Assembly (NCBI RefSeq): GCF_900155595.1
Contig: NZ_FTPB01000004.1
Span: forward strand, 1,426,001 to 1,490,000
Reading direction: 5' to 3'
Length of the DNA: 64,000 nt
Source of the DNA: Actinomyces mediterranea
GTDB taxonomy: Bacteria; Actinomycetota; Actinomycetes; Actinomycetales; Actinomycetaceae
Shown: positions 6,689 through 14,598 of the stretch, piece by piece
Layout of the letters: each line of letters starts with the position of its first letter
How positions within the stretch are numbered: position 1 is the first letter of the stretch
Program-made: the position numbers and the translations under genes
The notes under the pieces: model-generated
Told to the model about the DNA's origin: nothing
The model's input: the letters and a program-made list of their open reading frames with translations, nothing else
Database searches by the model: none

Positions 6689-7758
6689 GAGGCGGGGGAA
6701 TATGGAGCGAGGCTTTTCGCAACGTGGCAGTGGGAACAACTCGCGCAGCCACCTTTGCGGTGATTCTTGCTATCACAGCGGGGCTACTCGCAATAGGCGA
6801 CGTGCTCCAAGTCCATTCGATTGTTCTGCACGCGAGGGAGTTTCAGACCGCCGGCGCATCGATCAGTGTCCTGACCTCGTCCCACGGCATTGACCCGATC
6901 GCGTGCGATGCACTGAAAGACGTCCCGGGGATCCGAGCTGCGGGCGCTCTGCGGACCGAGACCAAAAAGGTCGTGGCGGTAGCGCTTCCCGCCGCTCCGA
7001 TTCCTTCCGCGAGTATCACTCCTGGGTTCGCGGATGTCCTCCGAGCAGAACGACCATCCGGAGAGGGCGTCCTCATCTCCCGGGAAGTCGCGCAGACTTT
7101 GGGCGTGCAACGGGGGGGATCGATTGCGACCGCAGACGGCGATCTCACGGTGCAGGGCGTCTTCCCCTACCCCTCCGATGGACGACGAGCGGGATACGGA
7201 TACGCAGTGCTCATTCCGACGACGGACACTCGAGCATTCGACGAATGCTGGATTGACGTGTGGCCGAGTAGCGAAGGCGTCAGTCTCCTCGCACATACGG
7301 CGTTGATACCCGGAGGAGGTTCTTCAGACAAGACTCCTCGACTCGAGCAGTTGAACACCACCCTTGGACGTGAATTCGACTCTCACGGGCTATTGCAGCA
7401 GCGTCTCACCCGCTGGCTCCCCCTGGTGGGCGGCGTCATCGGCGCTCTTGTGGGATTCGTGTCGCTGCGCGTGCGGCGCCTTGAAATCGCCGCGAATCTT
7501 CATGCCGGGGTTCATCGCAGGGACGAGCGCACGATCCTCGGTATCGAGACGATTGCGTGGGTGATCGTCGGCGCCATCATGGCGAGTGCGCTTGTCGCCT
7601 ACACATTCGTATTCCACATTCGTGCGATGGATCCGCAACTGGTGCTGATCGCCGCACGAGTACTGTTCCCGACGAGTGCCTCAGTGTTGTTGGGGGCTCT
7701 GTGCGCGTGGATCACCATCCGCGAGCACCACTTATTCACCTATTTCAAGAGCCGATGA
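6685..7758 (+). CDS. FtsX/MacB-like ABC transporter permease of the bacteriocin locus
   Basis: A 357-residue permease with FtsX topology: one membrane segment near residues 20-40, a large external domain of about 190 residues, then three membrane segments in the last 120 residues. Permeases of this type usually act mechanically on extracytoplasmic substrates rather than moving small solutes. ATG overlaps the ATPase stop. It is the last island gene; its stop falls within a 22-base tandem duplication that abuts the radA end. I see no frame damage. Confidence 0.88.
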   Translation: MRGGGIWSEAFRNVAVGTTRAATFAVILAITAGLLAIGDVLQVHSIVLHAREFQTAGASISVLTSSHGIDPIACDALKDVPGIRAAGALRTETKKVVAVALPAAPIPSASITPGFADVLRAERPSGEGVLISREVAQTLGVQRGGSIATADGDLTVQGVFPYPSDGRRAGYGYAVLIPTTDTRAFDECWIDVWPSSEGVSLLAHTALIPGGGSSDKTPRLEQLNTTLGREFDSHGLLQQRLTRWLPLVGGVIGALVGFVSLRVRRLEIAANLHAGVHRRDERTILGIETIAWVIVGAIMASALVAYTFVFHIRAMDPQLVLIAARVLFPTSASVLLGALCAWITIREHHLFTYFKSR

Positions 7759-7790
7759 GCCGGGCGGCAAGAGCCGATGAGCCGGGCGGC
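7747..7790 (+). repeat. 22-base perfect tandem duplication at the island border
   Basis: AAGAGCCGATGAGCCGGGCGGC occurs twice head to tail (7747-7768 and 7769-7790). The first copy includes the last codons and stop of the permease; the second is non-coding. It lies 14 bases before the radA stop, exactly at the right border of the island, and may be a trace of replication slippage or of the insertion event. Confidence 0.9.
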
Positions 7791-7804
7791 GTCTCGCAGC
7801 GGAC

Positions 7805-9172
7805 TCACGGCAGCGCCACCCGGATTGCTGTGAACAGGTCCGAGACGGTGAACACGTTCACCCCGTCAATGGAGGGGAGTCTCTCGCTGCCCTGCGCGGG
7901 GACGATCGCCGTCGTGAACCCGAGTCTGGAGGCCTCCATGAGGCGGCGGGCCAGACCCGTGCACGCCCGCACCTCGCCCGTCAGGCCGATCTCACCCATT
8001 GCGATGAGCGAGGGCCGAGCCGCTTTCCCCTTGAATGCGGAGACGATAGCGATCGCAATAGCGATGTCGACCGCCGGTTCTGAGGTCTTCGCTCCGCCGA
8101 CCGTCGACGCGTAGACATCGCAGTCGGCCAAGTCGAGCCCGAGCCTGGCCTGCAGAACCGCGAGGATCATGGCGACGCGGGAGTGATCCACCCCCGACGT
8201 GGTGCGCCTCGCCGAGCCCGCGCCCGTGGGGGCGACGAGCGCCTGGATCTCCGTCGGCATGGGGCGGCGCCCCTCCAAGGAGACGGTCACGCAGGATCCC
8301 GGTACATCGCGGCTCGTCTGCGAGAGGAACAAGCCGGAGGGGTCGGCGAGCCCGAGTATTCCCGCATCCGTCAACTCGAAGCATCCGACCTCGTCGGTGG
8401 GGCCGTAGCGGTTCTTCACCGCCCGCAGCAGGCGAAGGCTCGCGTGGCGTTCGCCCTCGAATTGGCATACGACATCGACGAGGTGTTCGAGGACGCGCGG
8501 CCCCGCGATCCCGCCGTCCTTAGTGACGTGCCCGACTAAGAGCACCGGCAGATCCCGTTCTTTCGCGGTGCGAATAATAGCCGCCGTAACTGCGCGCACC
8601 TGCGCAATACCGCCCGCCCCGCCGTCGACCTGGCTCGACTGAATCGTTTGAACGGAGTCGACGATGAGCAGCGACGGTGCCGTTTGTTCCACGTGTCCGA
8701 GGATCGATGCCAGGTCGTTGTCATCGGCGAGAAGAAGATTGTCGTCAACGGCGCCAATGCGCTCCGCTCGGGTCTTCACCTGCGAGGAGGATTCTTCTCC
8801 CGTCACGTACAGCACCGGGCCTCGGCCGATCGGCTGACGCGCACAGCGGGCGGCGACGTCGAGGAGCAGCGTCGACTTGCCGACGCCGGGCTCTCCGGCG
8901 AGGAGGATCACTGCGCCGGGGACGATGCCGCCGCCGAGCACCCGGTCGAGTTCTCCGACGCCCGTGGGACGTGCGCTCGCGGCATTCCCATCGACTTGGG
9001 CGATGGGGCGGGCGGGGTGGCGCGGCGTCGAGGGCGCAGTCCCCCCGGCGAGGACGCCACTGGCCCCGGTTTCTTCGAGTGTCCCCCATGCGCGGCATTC
9101 GCGGCACTGGCCCACCCATTTGGGTGAGGCCCACCCGCAGTCGGAACATTGGTACGTCGCCTTCTTCCCCAT
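7805..9172 (-). CDS. radA: DNA repair protein RadA
   Basis: 455 residues, the usual RadA length. Order of parts: four-cysteine zinc finger (Cys9, 12, 23, 26), RecA-like ATPase core with Walker A GEPGVGKST (93-101), the RadA-specific KNRYG motif, and a C-terminal Lon-protease-like domain (inactive in this family). RadA promotes branch migration during recombination. Next upstream on the same strand is a frameshifted small gene, then trkA. Its C-terminal 24 codons are duplicated as a diverged remnant beside disA, which shows that the gene end was involved in the insertion of the neighbouring island. Confidence 0.97.
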   Translation of the reverse strand: MGKKATYQCSDCGWASPKWVGQCRECRAWGTLEETGASGVLAGGTAPSTPRHPARPIAQVDGNAASARPTGVGELDRVLGGGIVPGAVILLAGEPGVGKSTLLLDVAARCARQPIGRGPVLYVTGEESSSQVKTRAERIGAVDDNLLLADDNDLASILGHVEQTAPSLLIVDSVQTIQSSQVDGGAGGIAQVRAVTAAIIRTAKERDLPVLLVGHVTKDGGIAGPRVLEHLVDVVCQFEGERHASLRLLRAVKNRYGPTDEVGCFELTDAGILGLADPSGLFLSQTSRDVPGSCVTVSLEGRRPMPTEIQALVAPTGAGSARRTTSGVDHSRVAMILAVLQARLGLDLADCDVYASTVGGAKTSEPAVDIAIAIAIVSAFKGKAARPSLIAMGEIGLTGEVRACTGLARRLMEASRLGFTTAIVPAQGSERLPSIDGVNVFTVSDLFTAIRVALP

Positions 9173-9230
9173 GAGACAACCGTATAGGCGGCCTACTGCG
9201 TGTGCGTTCGATTCCGGAACGGTGCCGTGA

Positions 9231-9487
9231 TCACCAGGCGCCGGGGTCGACCAGGGAGTCGATCTGAACCCCGACTGCCCTGTAGTCCACCGAGTGCGGT
9301 GGCATCGACATCGGGTCGACGGCCGGATTACGGACGGCGTTCCGGTAAGGGTACTTCACTCCGTCCTCATCAGTGATATACGGAACCAGATCGGGCTCGT
9401 CGAAGAGGGGGGCACCTGGCCGAAGACTCGGGGTGTGGGCGTCTCGTAAGATGAGGCAGCCCCTTTGAAGAAATCAAAGAATCCCAT
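9231..9487 (-). pseudogene. Small conserved-looking protein gene with a frameshift in a C6 run
   Basis: From ATG 9487 the frame reads MGFFDFFKG and continues for about 27 codons in good coding style, then runs into poor sequence and stops early. In another frame the same strand gives LFDEPDLVPYITDEDG and on to a natural stop TGA at 9231 (ending SLVDPGAW). The two halves join perfectly if one C is added to the run of six C (9407-9412), giving an 85-residue acidic protein. Spacing to trkA (18 bases) fits an operon. It may be a decayed gene, a phase-variable one or a base-call error. I recognise no family. Confidence 0.6.
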
Positions 9488-9505
9488 GGAGATCACCCGC
9501 CGAAA

Positions 9506-10180
9506 TTACGGCCGGTTCGCGAAGTACTCGAGGAGGCGGGAATCGCCCGAGACGATGATGACGTCTTCGGGGTTGATCCGCGTTGTTGCGACCGCGTACT
9601 CGAAGGGCCTGCCGGGGCGCAGAATACCGAGCATATTGACGCCGTAGCGGCCTCGAAGATCAAGATCTTGCAGGGTGAAGCCATGGACCTCTTTGGGAGG
9701 ACGAAGCTTCATGATCGCGAAGCCGTCCTTCTCCATTTCGATGTAGTCAATCATGCGGCCGCCGACCAGGTGGGCGGTGCGCTGACCGGCGTCGAACTCT
9801 GGGTAGATGACGTGGTGGGCGCCGATTCGCCGCAAGATGCGCCCGTGTTCGCGGGAGATGGCCTTCGCCCAGATCGACGGCATCCCGAGGTCGACGAGAT
9901 TCGCCGTGATAAGGACCGAGGACTCCAGGGAGGAACCGGCCCCGACGACCGCTGCGCGGAACTCACGGGCGCCGAGCTGCTCAAGTGCCTCCATTGACGT
10001 GGCATCCGCTTCAACGAGGGGGAATCGTCCCGCGAAGGCCTGAACGCGGGCGGGGTTCTTCTCGACGGCGAGGATCTCGTAGCCGAGTTTGTCGAGTGTC
10101 ACCGCCACGGCGGAGCCAAAGCGCCCCAGGCCGATGACGAGCGTACCTGATGCGAGATCCTTGGAGTCCTCAGATGTCAT
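9506..10180 (-). CDS. Trk/Ktr potassium uptake regulatory subunit (RCK, NAD-binding)
   Basis: 224 residues made of a TrkA_N Rossmann domain (VIGLGRFGSAVA near the N terminus, then acidic EKNPARV binding the ribose) and a TrkA_C domain in the last 80 residues. Such rings of RCK subunits gate the TrkH/KtrB channel in response to nucleotides; many actinobacterial and Gram-positive versions also bind c-di-AMP, relevant because disA is encoded nearby, but binding cannot be seen here. It follows the trkH-like gene by 49 bases on the same strand. Confidence 0.93.
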   Translation of the reverse strand: MTSEDSKDLASGTLVIGLGRFGSAVAVTLDKLGYEILAVEKNPARVQAFAGRFPLVEADATSMEALEQLGAREFRAAVVGAGSSLESSVLITANLVDLGMPSIWAKAISREHGRILRRIGAHHVIYPEFDAGQRTAHLVGGRMIDYIEMEKDGFAIMKLRPPKEVHGFTLQDLDLRGRYGVNMLGILRPGRPFEYAVATTRINPEDVIIVSGDSRLLEYFANRP

Positions 10181-10229
10181 AAGGGAATTATGCCGCGTGT
10201 CGGCGCCCGTGACACGCGGCGCGTCCTCG

Positions 10230-11759
10230 TCAGCCGATGATCGGGCGCTCTTCGGGCATGCGGATGACGCGCGAGCGGTTGCGAAGGGCGAGCGCCGCGG
10301 CGAGCGTCATCGAACCGGTGCGACCCGCGAACATGAGGGCGATGAGGACGTACTTGGCCAGCGGCGGCAGGCTCGCCGTGATCCCGGTCGACAAGCCGAC
10401 CGTCGCGAAGGCGGATATGGCTTCGAAGAGGATGACATCGAGGGAGTAGTTCGTCAGCGTGAGCAGCAGGACGACGGAGACCGCGACCATTGAGACGCCT
10501 AGGAGGGATACGGCGACGGAGAGTCGGACTACTGACGGGGGGATGCGGCGCCCGTAGCTCTCAATGTCCTGGTCGCCCCGAGCTTCGGCGAGGACTGCGA
10601 GGATGAGGATGGCGAAGGTCGTCACTTTGATGCCCCCGGCGGTCGAGGCGGAGCCGCCGCCGATCATCATGAGGATGTCCTGGACGAAGTGCGTCTGCGG
10701 GTGCATGAGCCCCACATCGAGCGCTGACAACCCGGAGGAACGGGAGTTCACGCCGGACAGGAGGGCGTTGAGGACCCGCGACGGAGTGTCGAGGGAGCCG
10801 AGGGTCTCAGGGTTTGTCCATTCCGTCAGTGCCATCATGACTGTGCCGATCAAGGCGAGGATCAGGTACATCGACAATGTGAGCTTCGTGTGGAGCGCCC
10901 ACTTCGCAGGGGTCCTCCAGCGCGCCGCGAGATCTTGGATGACGGGGAAGCCGATGGCTCCGATGACGGTTCCGATGATGATGGGGACGAGCATCCACCA
11001 GTCGGAGACGTGGGGTGCGAGTCCCTCGACGAGGATGACGAATCCCGCGTTGTTGAACACGGAGATCGACATGAAGGCGGCTTCTCCGATCGCGTCGAGG
11101 ACGCCTTCGCCCATTGTGAGGAAGCGGGGGAGGAACACGGCGAAGAGGAAGGCTTCGCCGATCAGGGAGGTCGCGATGACGGCTTTGATGAGCCCGGTGA
11201 TCTGCCCCATCGAGTCGGAGCCTGTCTCCTGGGCGGCGAGCATGCGCTGGGTGAGCCCCAGATGGCGCGAGACTGCGAAGCCGAGGATGGAGGCGAGGGT
11301 CATGACGCCGAGCCCGCCGATCATGATGCCGAGGGCGATGACGGTCTGCCCGAAGGGCGACCAGTGGGTCGCGGTGTCCACTGTCGTCAGCCCCGTCACG
11401 CAGACGGCGGACACGGCGGTGAAGAGGACGTCGACGAAGGATGCGGGCCTGTCCGCGACGGAGGCGAAGGGCAGTAGGAGGAGGGCCGTGATGACGATGA
11501 TGATGAGGGCGAAGACGATGAGGGCGAGACGGGCGGGCGCGTAGCGCGCCTGCCGGACGAACCACCCGCGGAAGGAGTCGAAGCGCCTCGATTGGAGTGC
11601 AGGGGTGGGGCCGTCAACGGCGCGGACAAAGGGAGAGGGTGCGGCCTCGACGTCATCGGGAGTCAGCGGGGATACGGACGAGGGCGCCGTCCGGGATGCG
11701 AGTGAGCGCGCAGTCGAGGCCAGGCGTGAGGACCGAGGGGCGCGAGGAGCGGTCGTCAT
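10230..11759 (-). CDS. TrkH/KtrB family potassium transporter, channel subunit
   Basis: 509 residues. About 50 hydrophilic N-terminal residues precede ten or more membrane segments arranged as the four repeated M1-P-M2 units of this family; glycine filter positions are seen in SAVCVTGLTT, VFNNAGF, NSRSSGLS and FATVGLSTG. It imports potassium driven by membrane potential or sodium. The RCK partner is the next gene. The long hydrophilic start is Ala/Ser/Thr-rich and could be partly untranslated, but no better ribosome-binding site downstream was evident. Confidence 0.94.
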   Translation of the reverse strand: MTTAPRAPRSSRLASTARSLASRTAPSSVSPLTPDDVEAAPSPFVRAVDGPTPALQSRRFDSFRGWFVRQARYAPARLALIVFALIIIVITALLLLPFASVADRPASFVDVLFTAVSAVCVTGLTTVDTATHWSPFGQTVIALGIMIGGLGVMTLASILGFAVSRHLGLTQRMLAAQETGSDSMGQITGLIKAVIATSLIGEAFLFAVFLPRFLTMGEGVLDAIGEAAFMSISVFNNAGFVILVEGLAPHVSDWWMLVPIIIGTVIGAIGFPVIQDLAARWRTPAKWALHTKLTLSMYLILALIGTVMMALTEWTNPETLGSLDTPSRVLNALLSGVNSRSSGLSALDVGLMHPQTHFVQDILMMIGGGSASTAGGIKVTTFAILILAVLAEARGDQDIESYGRRIPPSVVRLSVAVSLLGVSMVAVSVVLLLTLTNYSLDVILFEAISAFATVGLSTGITASLPPLAKYVLIALMFAGRTGSMTLAAALALRNRSRVIRMPEERPIIG

Positions 11760-11937
11760 GGTGCCTCTTCCTTGTTGGGACTAGCGGGGTGTCTTTGAGA
11801 ATCACCTCTATTGTGACTCGAAAACTGTCGAGACTTGCAGATGAATGGTCCTCAGGCAGTAGTATGTCCTGTGAGGCATCCAAAGTAGCGGACGCAGGGT
11901 TCCGAGCGCCTCGCGTCTTGATGAATGTGGAGTCGTC

Positions 11938-12156
11938 ATGGATCAGCAGGCCGCCCCCCGTTTTATGACGGTGTCTGAAGTGGCGGACATCATGCGGGTG
12001 TCCAAGATGACGGTGTACCGTCTCATTCACAGCGGTGAAATGCCCGCGATCCGTGTGGGGAAGAGTTTCCGGGTCCCCGAAGCGGCAGTCGGCCAGTTGA
12101 TCCGCTCCGGTCTTGCTGATCACACCGATGACCGCGCAGCCGGTATTGGCGGGTAA
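11938..12156 (+). CDS. Small excisionase-type helix-turn-helix DNA-binding protein
   Basis: 72 residues, nearly all one winged HTH of the MerR/excisionase type: MTVSEVADIMRVSKMTVYRLIHSG then EMPAIRVGKSFRVPEAAV. Proteins with exactly this architecture are conserved chromosomal genes of actinobacteria, often just upstream of the bS22 gene, so it need not signal a mobile element. Its targets are unknown. It is divergent from the potassium transporter (178-base gap) and 88 bases ahead of the mini ribosomal protein. Confidence 0.88.
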   Translation: MDQQAAPRFMTVSEVADIMRVSKMTVYRLIHSGEMPAIRVGKSFRVPEAAVGQLIRSGLADHTDDRAAGIGG

Positions 12157-12244
12157 GATGTCAGCGCTATGTCCATTACGGGCATGAAAGTCCCGCGGTA
12201 GGACCTCTGCCGCGTCACAGCTCAACACACGAGGGAGGAACCCC

Positions 12245-12343
12245 ATGGGCTCCGTCATCAAGAAGCGCCGCAAGCGCATGGCGAAGAAGAAGCACCGTAA
12301 ACTGCTGCGCAAGACGCGTCACCAGCGTCGCAACAAGAAGTGA
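12245..12343 (+). CDS. Ribosomal protein bS22 (AURKAIP1/COX24-domain mini protein)
   Basis: 32 residues, starting [17 protein letters not shown] and rich in Lys and Arg, the characteristic sequence of the small actinobacterial 30S protein bS22 found on mycobacterial ribosomes. A strong ribosome-binding site (GAGGGAGGA) sits five bases before the ATG. A hairpin terminator follows five bases after the stop, so it is a short high-expression transcript. Confidence 0.95.
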   Translation: MGSVIKKRRKRMAKKKHRKLLRKTRHQRRNKK

Positions 12344-12348
12344 GCTTC

Positions 12349-12378
12349 AAGGCCCGGTCCTGCAAACGGCCGGGCCTT
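12349..12378 (+). terminator. Hairpin terminator of the bS22 gene
   Basis: AAGGCCCGG (12349-12357) pairs with CCGGGCCTT (12370-12378), nine base pairs with a 12-base loop, followed by CTCGC. It lies directly after a small highly expressed gene; the T-run is weak, as usual in high-GC organisms. Confidence 0.8.
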
Positions 12379-12426
12379 CTCGCATCTTGGGGACATCGCT
12401 GTCGGGGTTCATGGGACACTTGAGAT

Positions 12427-13095
12427 ATGAGCACGACACGAATCCGCGTGATGCGACACGGTGAAGTCGACAACCCTGACGGCCTCCTCTACGGTAGGCT
12501 CCCCGGTTTCGGCCTCACCGAACTGGGACACGAGATGGCCGAGCGCGCCGCCGCCCACCTCGTCGATGAGGGAGCGGATATTACGGTGGTTATCGCCTCG
12601 CCGCTGCTGCGCGCCCAACTCACTGCGGCGCCCACCGCCGCAGCCTACGATCTTCCGATCCTGTCGGACCCCAGGCTCATTGAGGCGGGGAACTCTTTCG
12701 AGGGCCAGGCTATCAACGCCGATCGCACGCTCCTGCTCAAGCCGAGCAATTGGCGCCTCTACTGCAATCCCCTCGAGCCCTCATGGGGGGAGCCCTATAC
12801 CGCGATTGCGTCGCGGATGCGCGCCGCTATCTCGTCGGCTCTTGCGACGGCGCAGGGTCATGAGGCTCTCGTCGTCTCCCACCAGAGCCCTATCACGGTC
12901 CTCACGCGTTTCGCCCGCAAACAGCCGCTGGCGCATGCCCCGTGGTCGCGCCACTGCTCGCTCGGCTCGATCACGACATTCGAATTCTCGGGCGCGACCC
13001 TCGTAGGGATCTCCTATGCGGAGCCGGCGGTCGACCTCGTCGCACAGGCGCAGGACATGACGCCGGGGGACTCGCAGGCCGCGCTCAAGCGCTGA
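12427..13095 (+). CDS. Histidine phosphatase family protein (phosphoglycerate-mutase-like)
   Basis: 222 residues with the family RHG motif at the N terminus (MRHGE, nucleophile His11), a second conserved Arg in ASPLLRAQ and the second His in VVSHQSPI. The substrate cannot be told from sequence; relatives in actinobacteria act on small phosphates or are of unknown function. A PLDc_N membrane protein follows in the opposite orientation. Confidence 0.9.
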   Translation: MSTTRIRVMRHGEVDNPDGLLYGRLPGFGLTELGHEMAERAAAHLVDEGADITVVIASPLLRAQLTAAPTAAAYDLPILSDPRLIEAGNSFEGQAINADRTLLLKPSNWRLYCNPLEPSWGEPYTAIASRMRAAISSALATAQGHEALVVSHQSPITVLTRFARKQPLAHAPWSRHCSLGSITTFEFSGATLVGISYAEPAVDLVAQAQDMTPGDSQAALKR

Positions 13096-13144
13096 GTGAC
13101 CACCGCCGTTGAGCGCCCCGCCCGGTGGATGAGATGCCCGGGGC

Positions 13145-13576
13145 TCAGCGCTCCGGGTCCGCAGTCCCCTCGGATTCGGGCGACTCATTGGAGGAGTCGT
13201 CGGATGCGGACTTGGACGAAGAGGAACCTCGCCCCCCGCCGTTCATCTGGGCGCGTCGCTGGCGCTGGATATCGCGCTCGAGGCGGAATAGGAACTCCGG
13301 GTCGTCGTCGGGTGCGGTCGGTGCAGGCGGCTGCTCGGGCCTCGTCGGCGGGGTGAACCCCAGGGGCGGCTCGCCCTTCTCGGCCCGCATGACGGCGCGC
13401 GTGATGAGCCATGCGATCGCGCCGAGGGAGAAGGAGGGGATGGTGAGGATGATGAGGATGAGCCACAACATTTTCGGGATGCGTGCGGGCGATTCGTCCT
13501 CATCGGTGCGGTACCAGTCCGCAAGCGCGTAGATGGTGATCGCGACCCACGCGACCACAGCAATAATCCTCACCAC
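13145..13576 (-). CDS. PLDc_N domain small membrane protein
   Basis: 143 residues: two membrane segments (about 3-19 and 36-62) in the order seen in the cardiolipin-synthase-like PLDc_N domain (AWVAITIYALADW, LWLILIILTIPSFSLGAIAWL), then a cytoplasmic Pro-rich linker and a Ser/Asp/Glu-rich tail likely to be disordered. No catalytic HKD motif is present, so it is not a phospholipase. Proteins like this commonly sit beside menA in actinobacteria; the function is unknown. Confidence 0.85.
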   Translation of the reverse strand: MVRIIAVVAWVAITIYALADWYRTDEDESPARIPKMLWLILIILTIPSFSLGAIAWLITRAVMRAEKGEPPLGFTPPTRPEQPPAPTAPDDDPEFLFRLERDIQRQRRAQMNGGGRGSSSSKSASDDSSNESPESEGTADPER

Positions 13577-13633
13577 ACGATCGAGTCTAACCGTCGTGCC
13601 CCGCCAATGCGATCGCGGGGCGGATGCGGCCGC

Positions 13634-14527
13634 CTAAGCCGCGATGAGGAATGCGGAGACGACGAGCGCCCACCCGAGCGTGAACAGACCCGTATTGCGC
13701 AGTGCGGGGATCAGGTCTTTACCCGTGGCCCCCATAATGACGGGACCGGCCAGGGGGATCGATACGGCAAGGGTCGACGCTCCCATACTGATGCTGACCA
13801 GTGTCGAGTACCCGACATGGGGAAGGACGGTGGCGATGGCGAGTGCTGCGGCGACGACACACAGGGAGAAGAGGATGCGCGAGGGGCGCTCCCCCATGCG
13901 CACGGCGAGCGTCCTCTTCCCCGATGCGAGGTCGGTCGGGATATCCCGGATGTTATTCACCATGAGGAGCGCCACTGAGAGCAGTCCGAGAGCCGAGGCG
14001 AGGAGCCACAACCACCAGGGCGCCTGCGGCGTCTGCGTCCACGCCGTGCCGACACACGCCATGAGGCCGAAGAACACGAATACGAAGAGTTCGGACAGGC
14101 CGATGCCCATGTAGCCGTAGGGGGTGCGCCCGCCCGTGTAGAACCAGGCGGCGATGACGGCCGCGATGCCGGGGACGATGAGGATCCACACGCCCGACAG
14201 GGCGAGGAGGATCAGGCCCGCGACACCCGCGACGAGGAAACACGCGAGCGCTGCCCGAAGGACCGTTCGGGGAGATGCCAGGCCCCCTCCGGTCAGGCGC
14301 GCGGGCCCCGTCCGGTGCTCATCCGTTCCGCGGATTCCGTCGGAGTAGTCGTTGGAGTAGTTGACGCCGACTTGCAGGGCGAGGGCGACGACGAGGGCGA
14401 GGACGGCGTTGAGGGGTTCTCGGGCGCCCATGTGGACGGCTGCAGCGGTACCGACGAGGACGGGCGCTGCGGCTGCGGGCAGGGTCCTGGGGCGCGCGCC
14501 CTCGATCCAGTCGCCGATTGTCGCCAT
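13634..14527 (-). CDS. menA: 1,4-dihydroxy-2-naphthoate polyprenyltransferase
   Basis: Joins the prenyl tail to dihydroxynaphthoate in the membrane, giving demethylmenaquinone. 297 residues from ATG 14527, chosen because GAGGAGG lies just before it; an in-frame extension to 14608 lacks one. UbiA-type motifs: NYSNDYSDGIRGTD near the N terminus and NNIRDIPTDLASGKRT for the second Asp-rich site binding the diphosphate, with about eight membrane segments. It lies downstream of menE on the same strand. The tail substrate could come from the synthase at 44953-45966. Confidence 0.95.
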   Translation of the reverse strand: MATIGDWIEGARPRTLPAAAAPVLVGTAAAVHMGAREPLNAVLALVVALALQVGVNYSNDYSDGIRGTDEHRTGPARLTGGGLASPRTVLRAALACFLVAGVAGLILLALSGVWILIVPGIAAVIAAWFYTGGRTPYGYMGIGLSELFVFVFFGLMACVGTAWTQTPQAPWWLWLLASALGLLSVALLMVNNIRDIPTDLASGKRTLAVRMGERPSRILFSLCVVAAALAIATVLPHVGYSTLVSISMGASTLAVSIPLAGPVIMGATGKDLIPALRNTGLFTLGWALVVSAFLIAA

Positions 14528-14598
14528 GGGGTCCTCCTCGTCGGGCATCACGGGGGCGTGGGCGCCCGCATGCGTCACTCGTGCGATCGTATCGCGGC

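Larger units (their letters stand above)
1455..7880. mobile_element. Bacteriocin island inserted between radA and disA, flanked by duplicated radA 3' ends
   Basis: The left border (1455-1530) and the right border (7805-7880, the end of intact radA) are direct repeats of 76 bases with 68 identical positions by my count. Between them lie eight genes of a bacteriocin locus, in a place where actinobacteria usually have radA immediately followed by disA. No integrase, transposase or terminal inverted repeat is visible. Either an integrase lost from the element, or homologous recombination with DNA carrying its own radA end, could produce this. The repeats have diverged, so the event is not recent or the incoming copy came from a related species. 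The borders are inferred and could be off by tens of bases. Confidence 0.6.

Noticed and set aside
11938-12156. Excisionase-like gene as sign of a prophage
   Set aside because: Single-domain HTH proteins of this type are ordinary actinobacterial chromosomal genes beside bS22, and there is no integrase or phage gene nearby.
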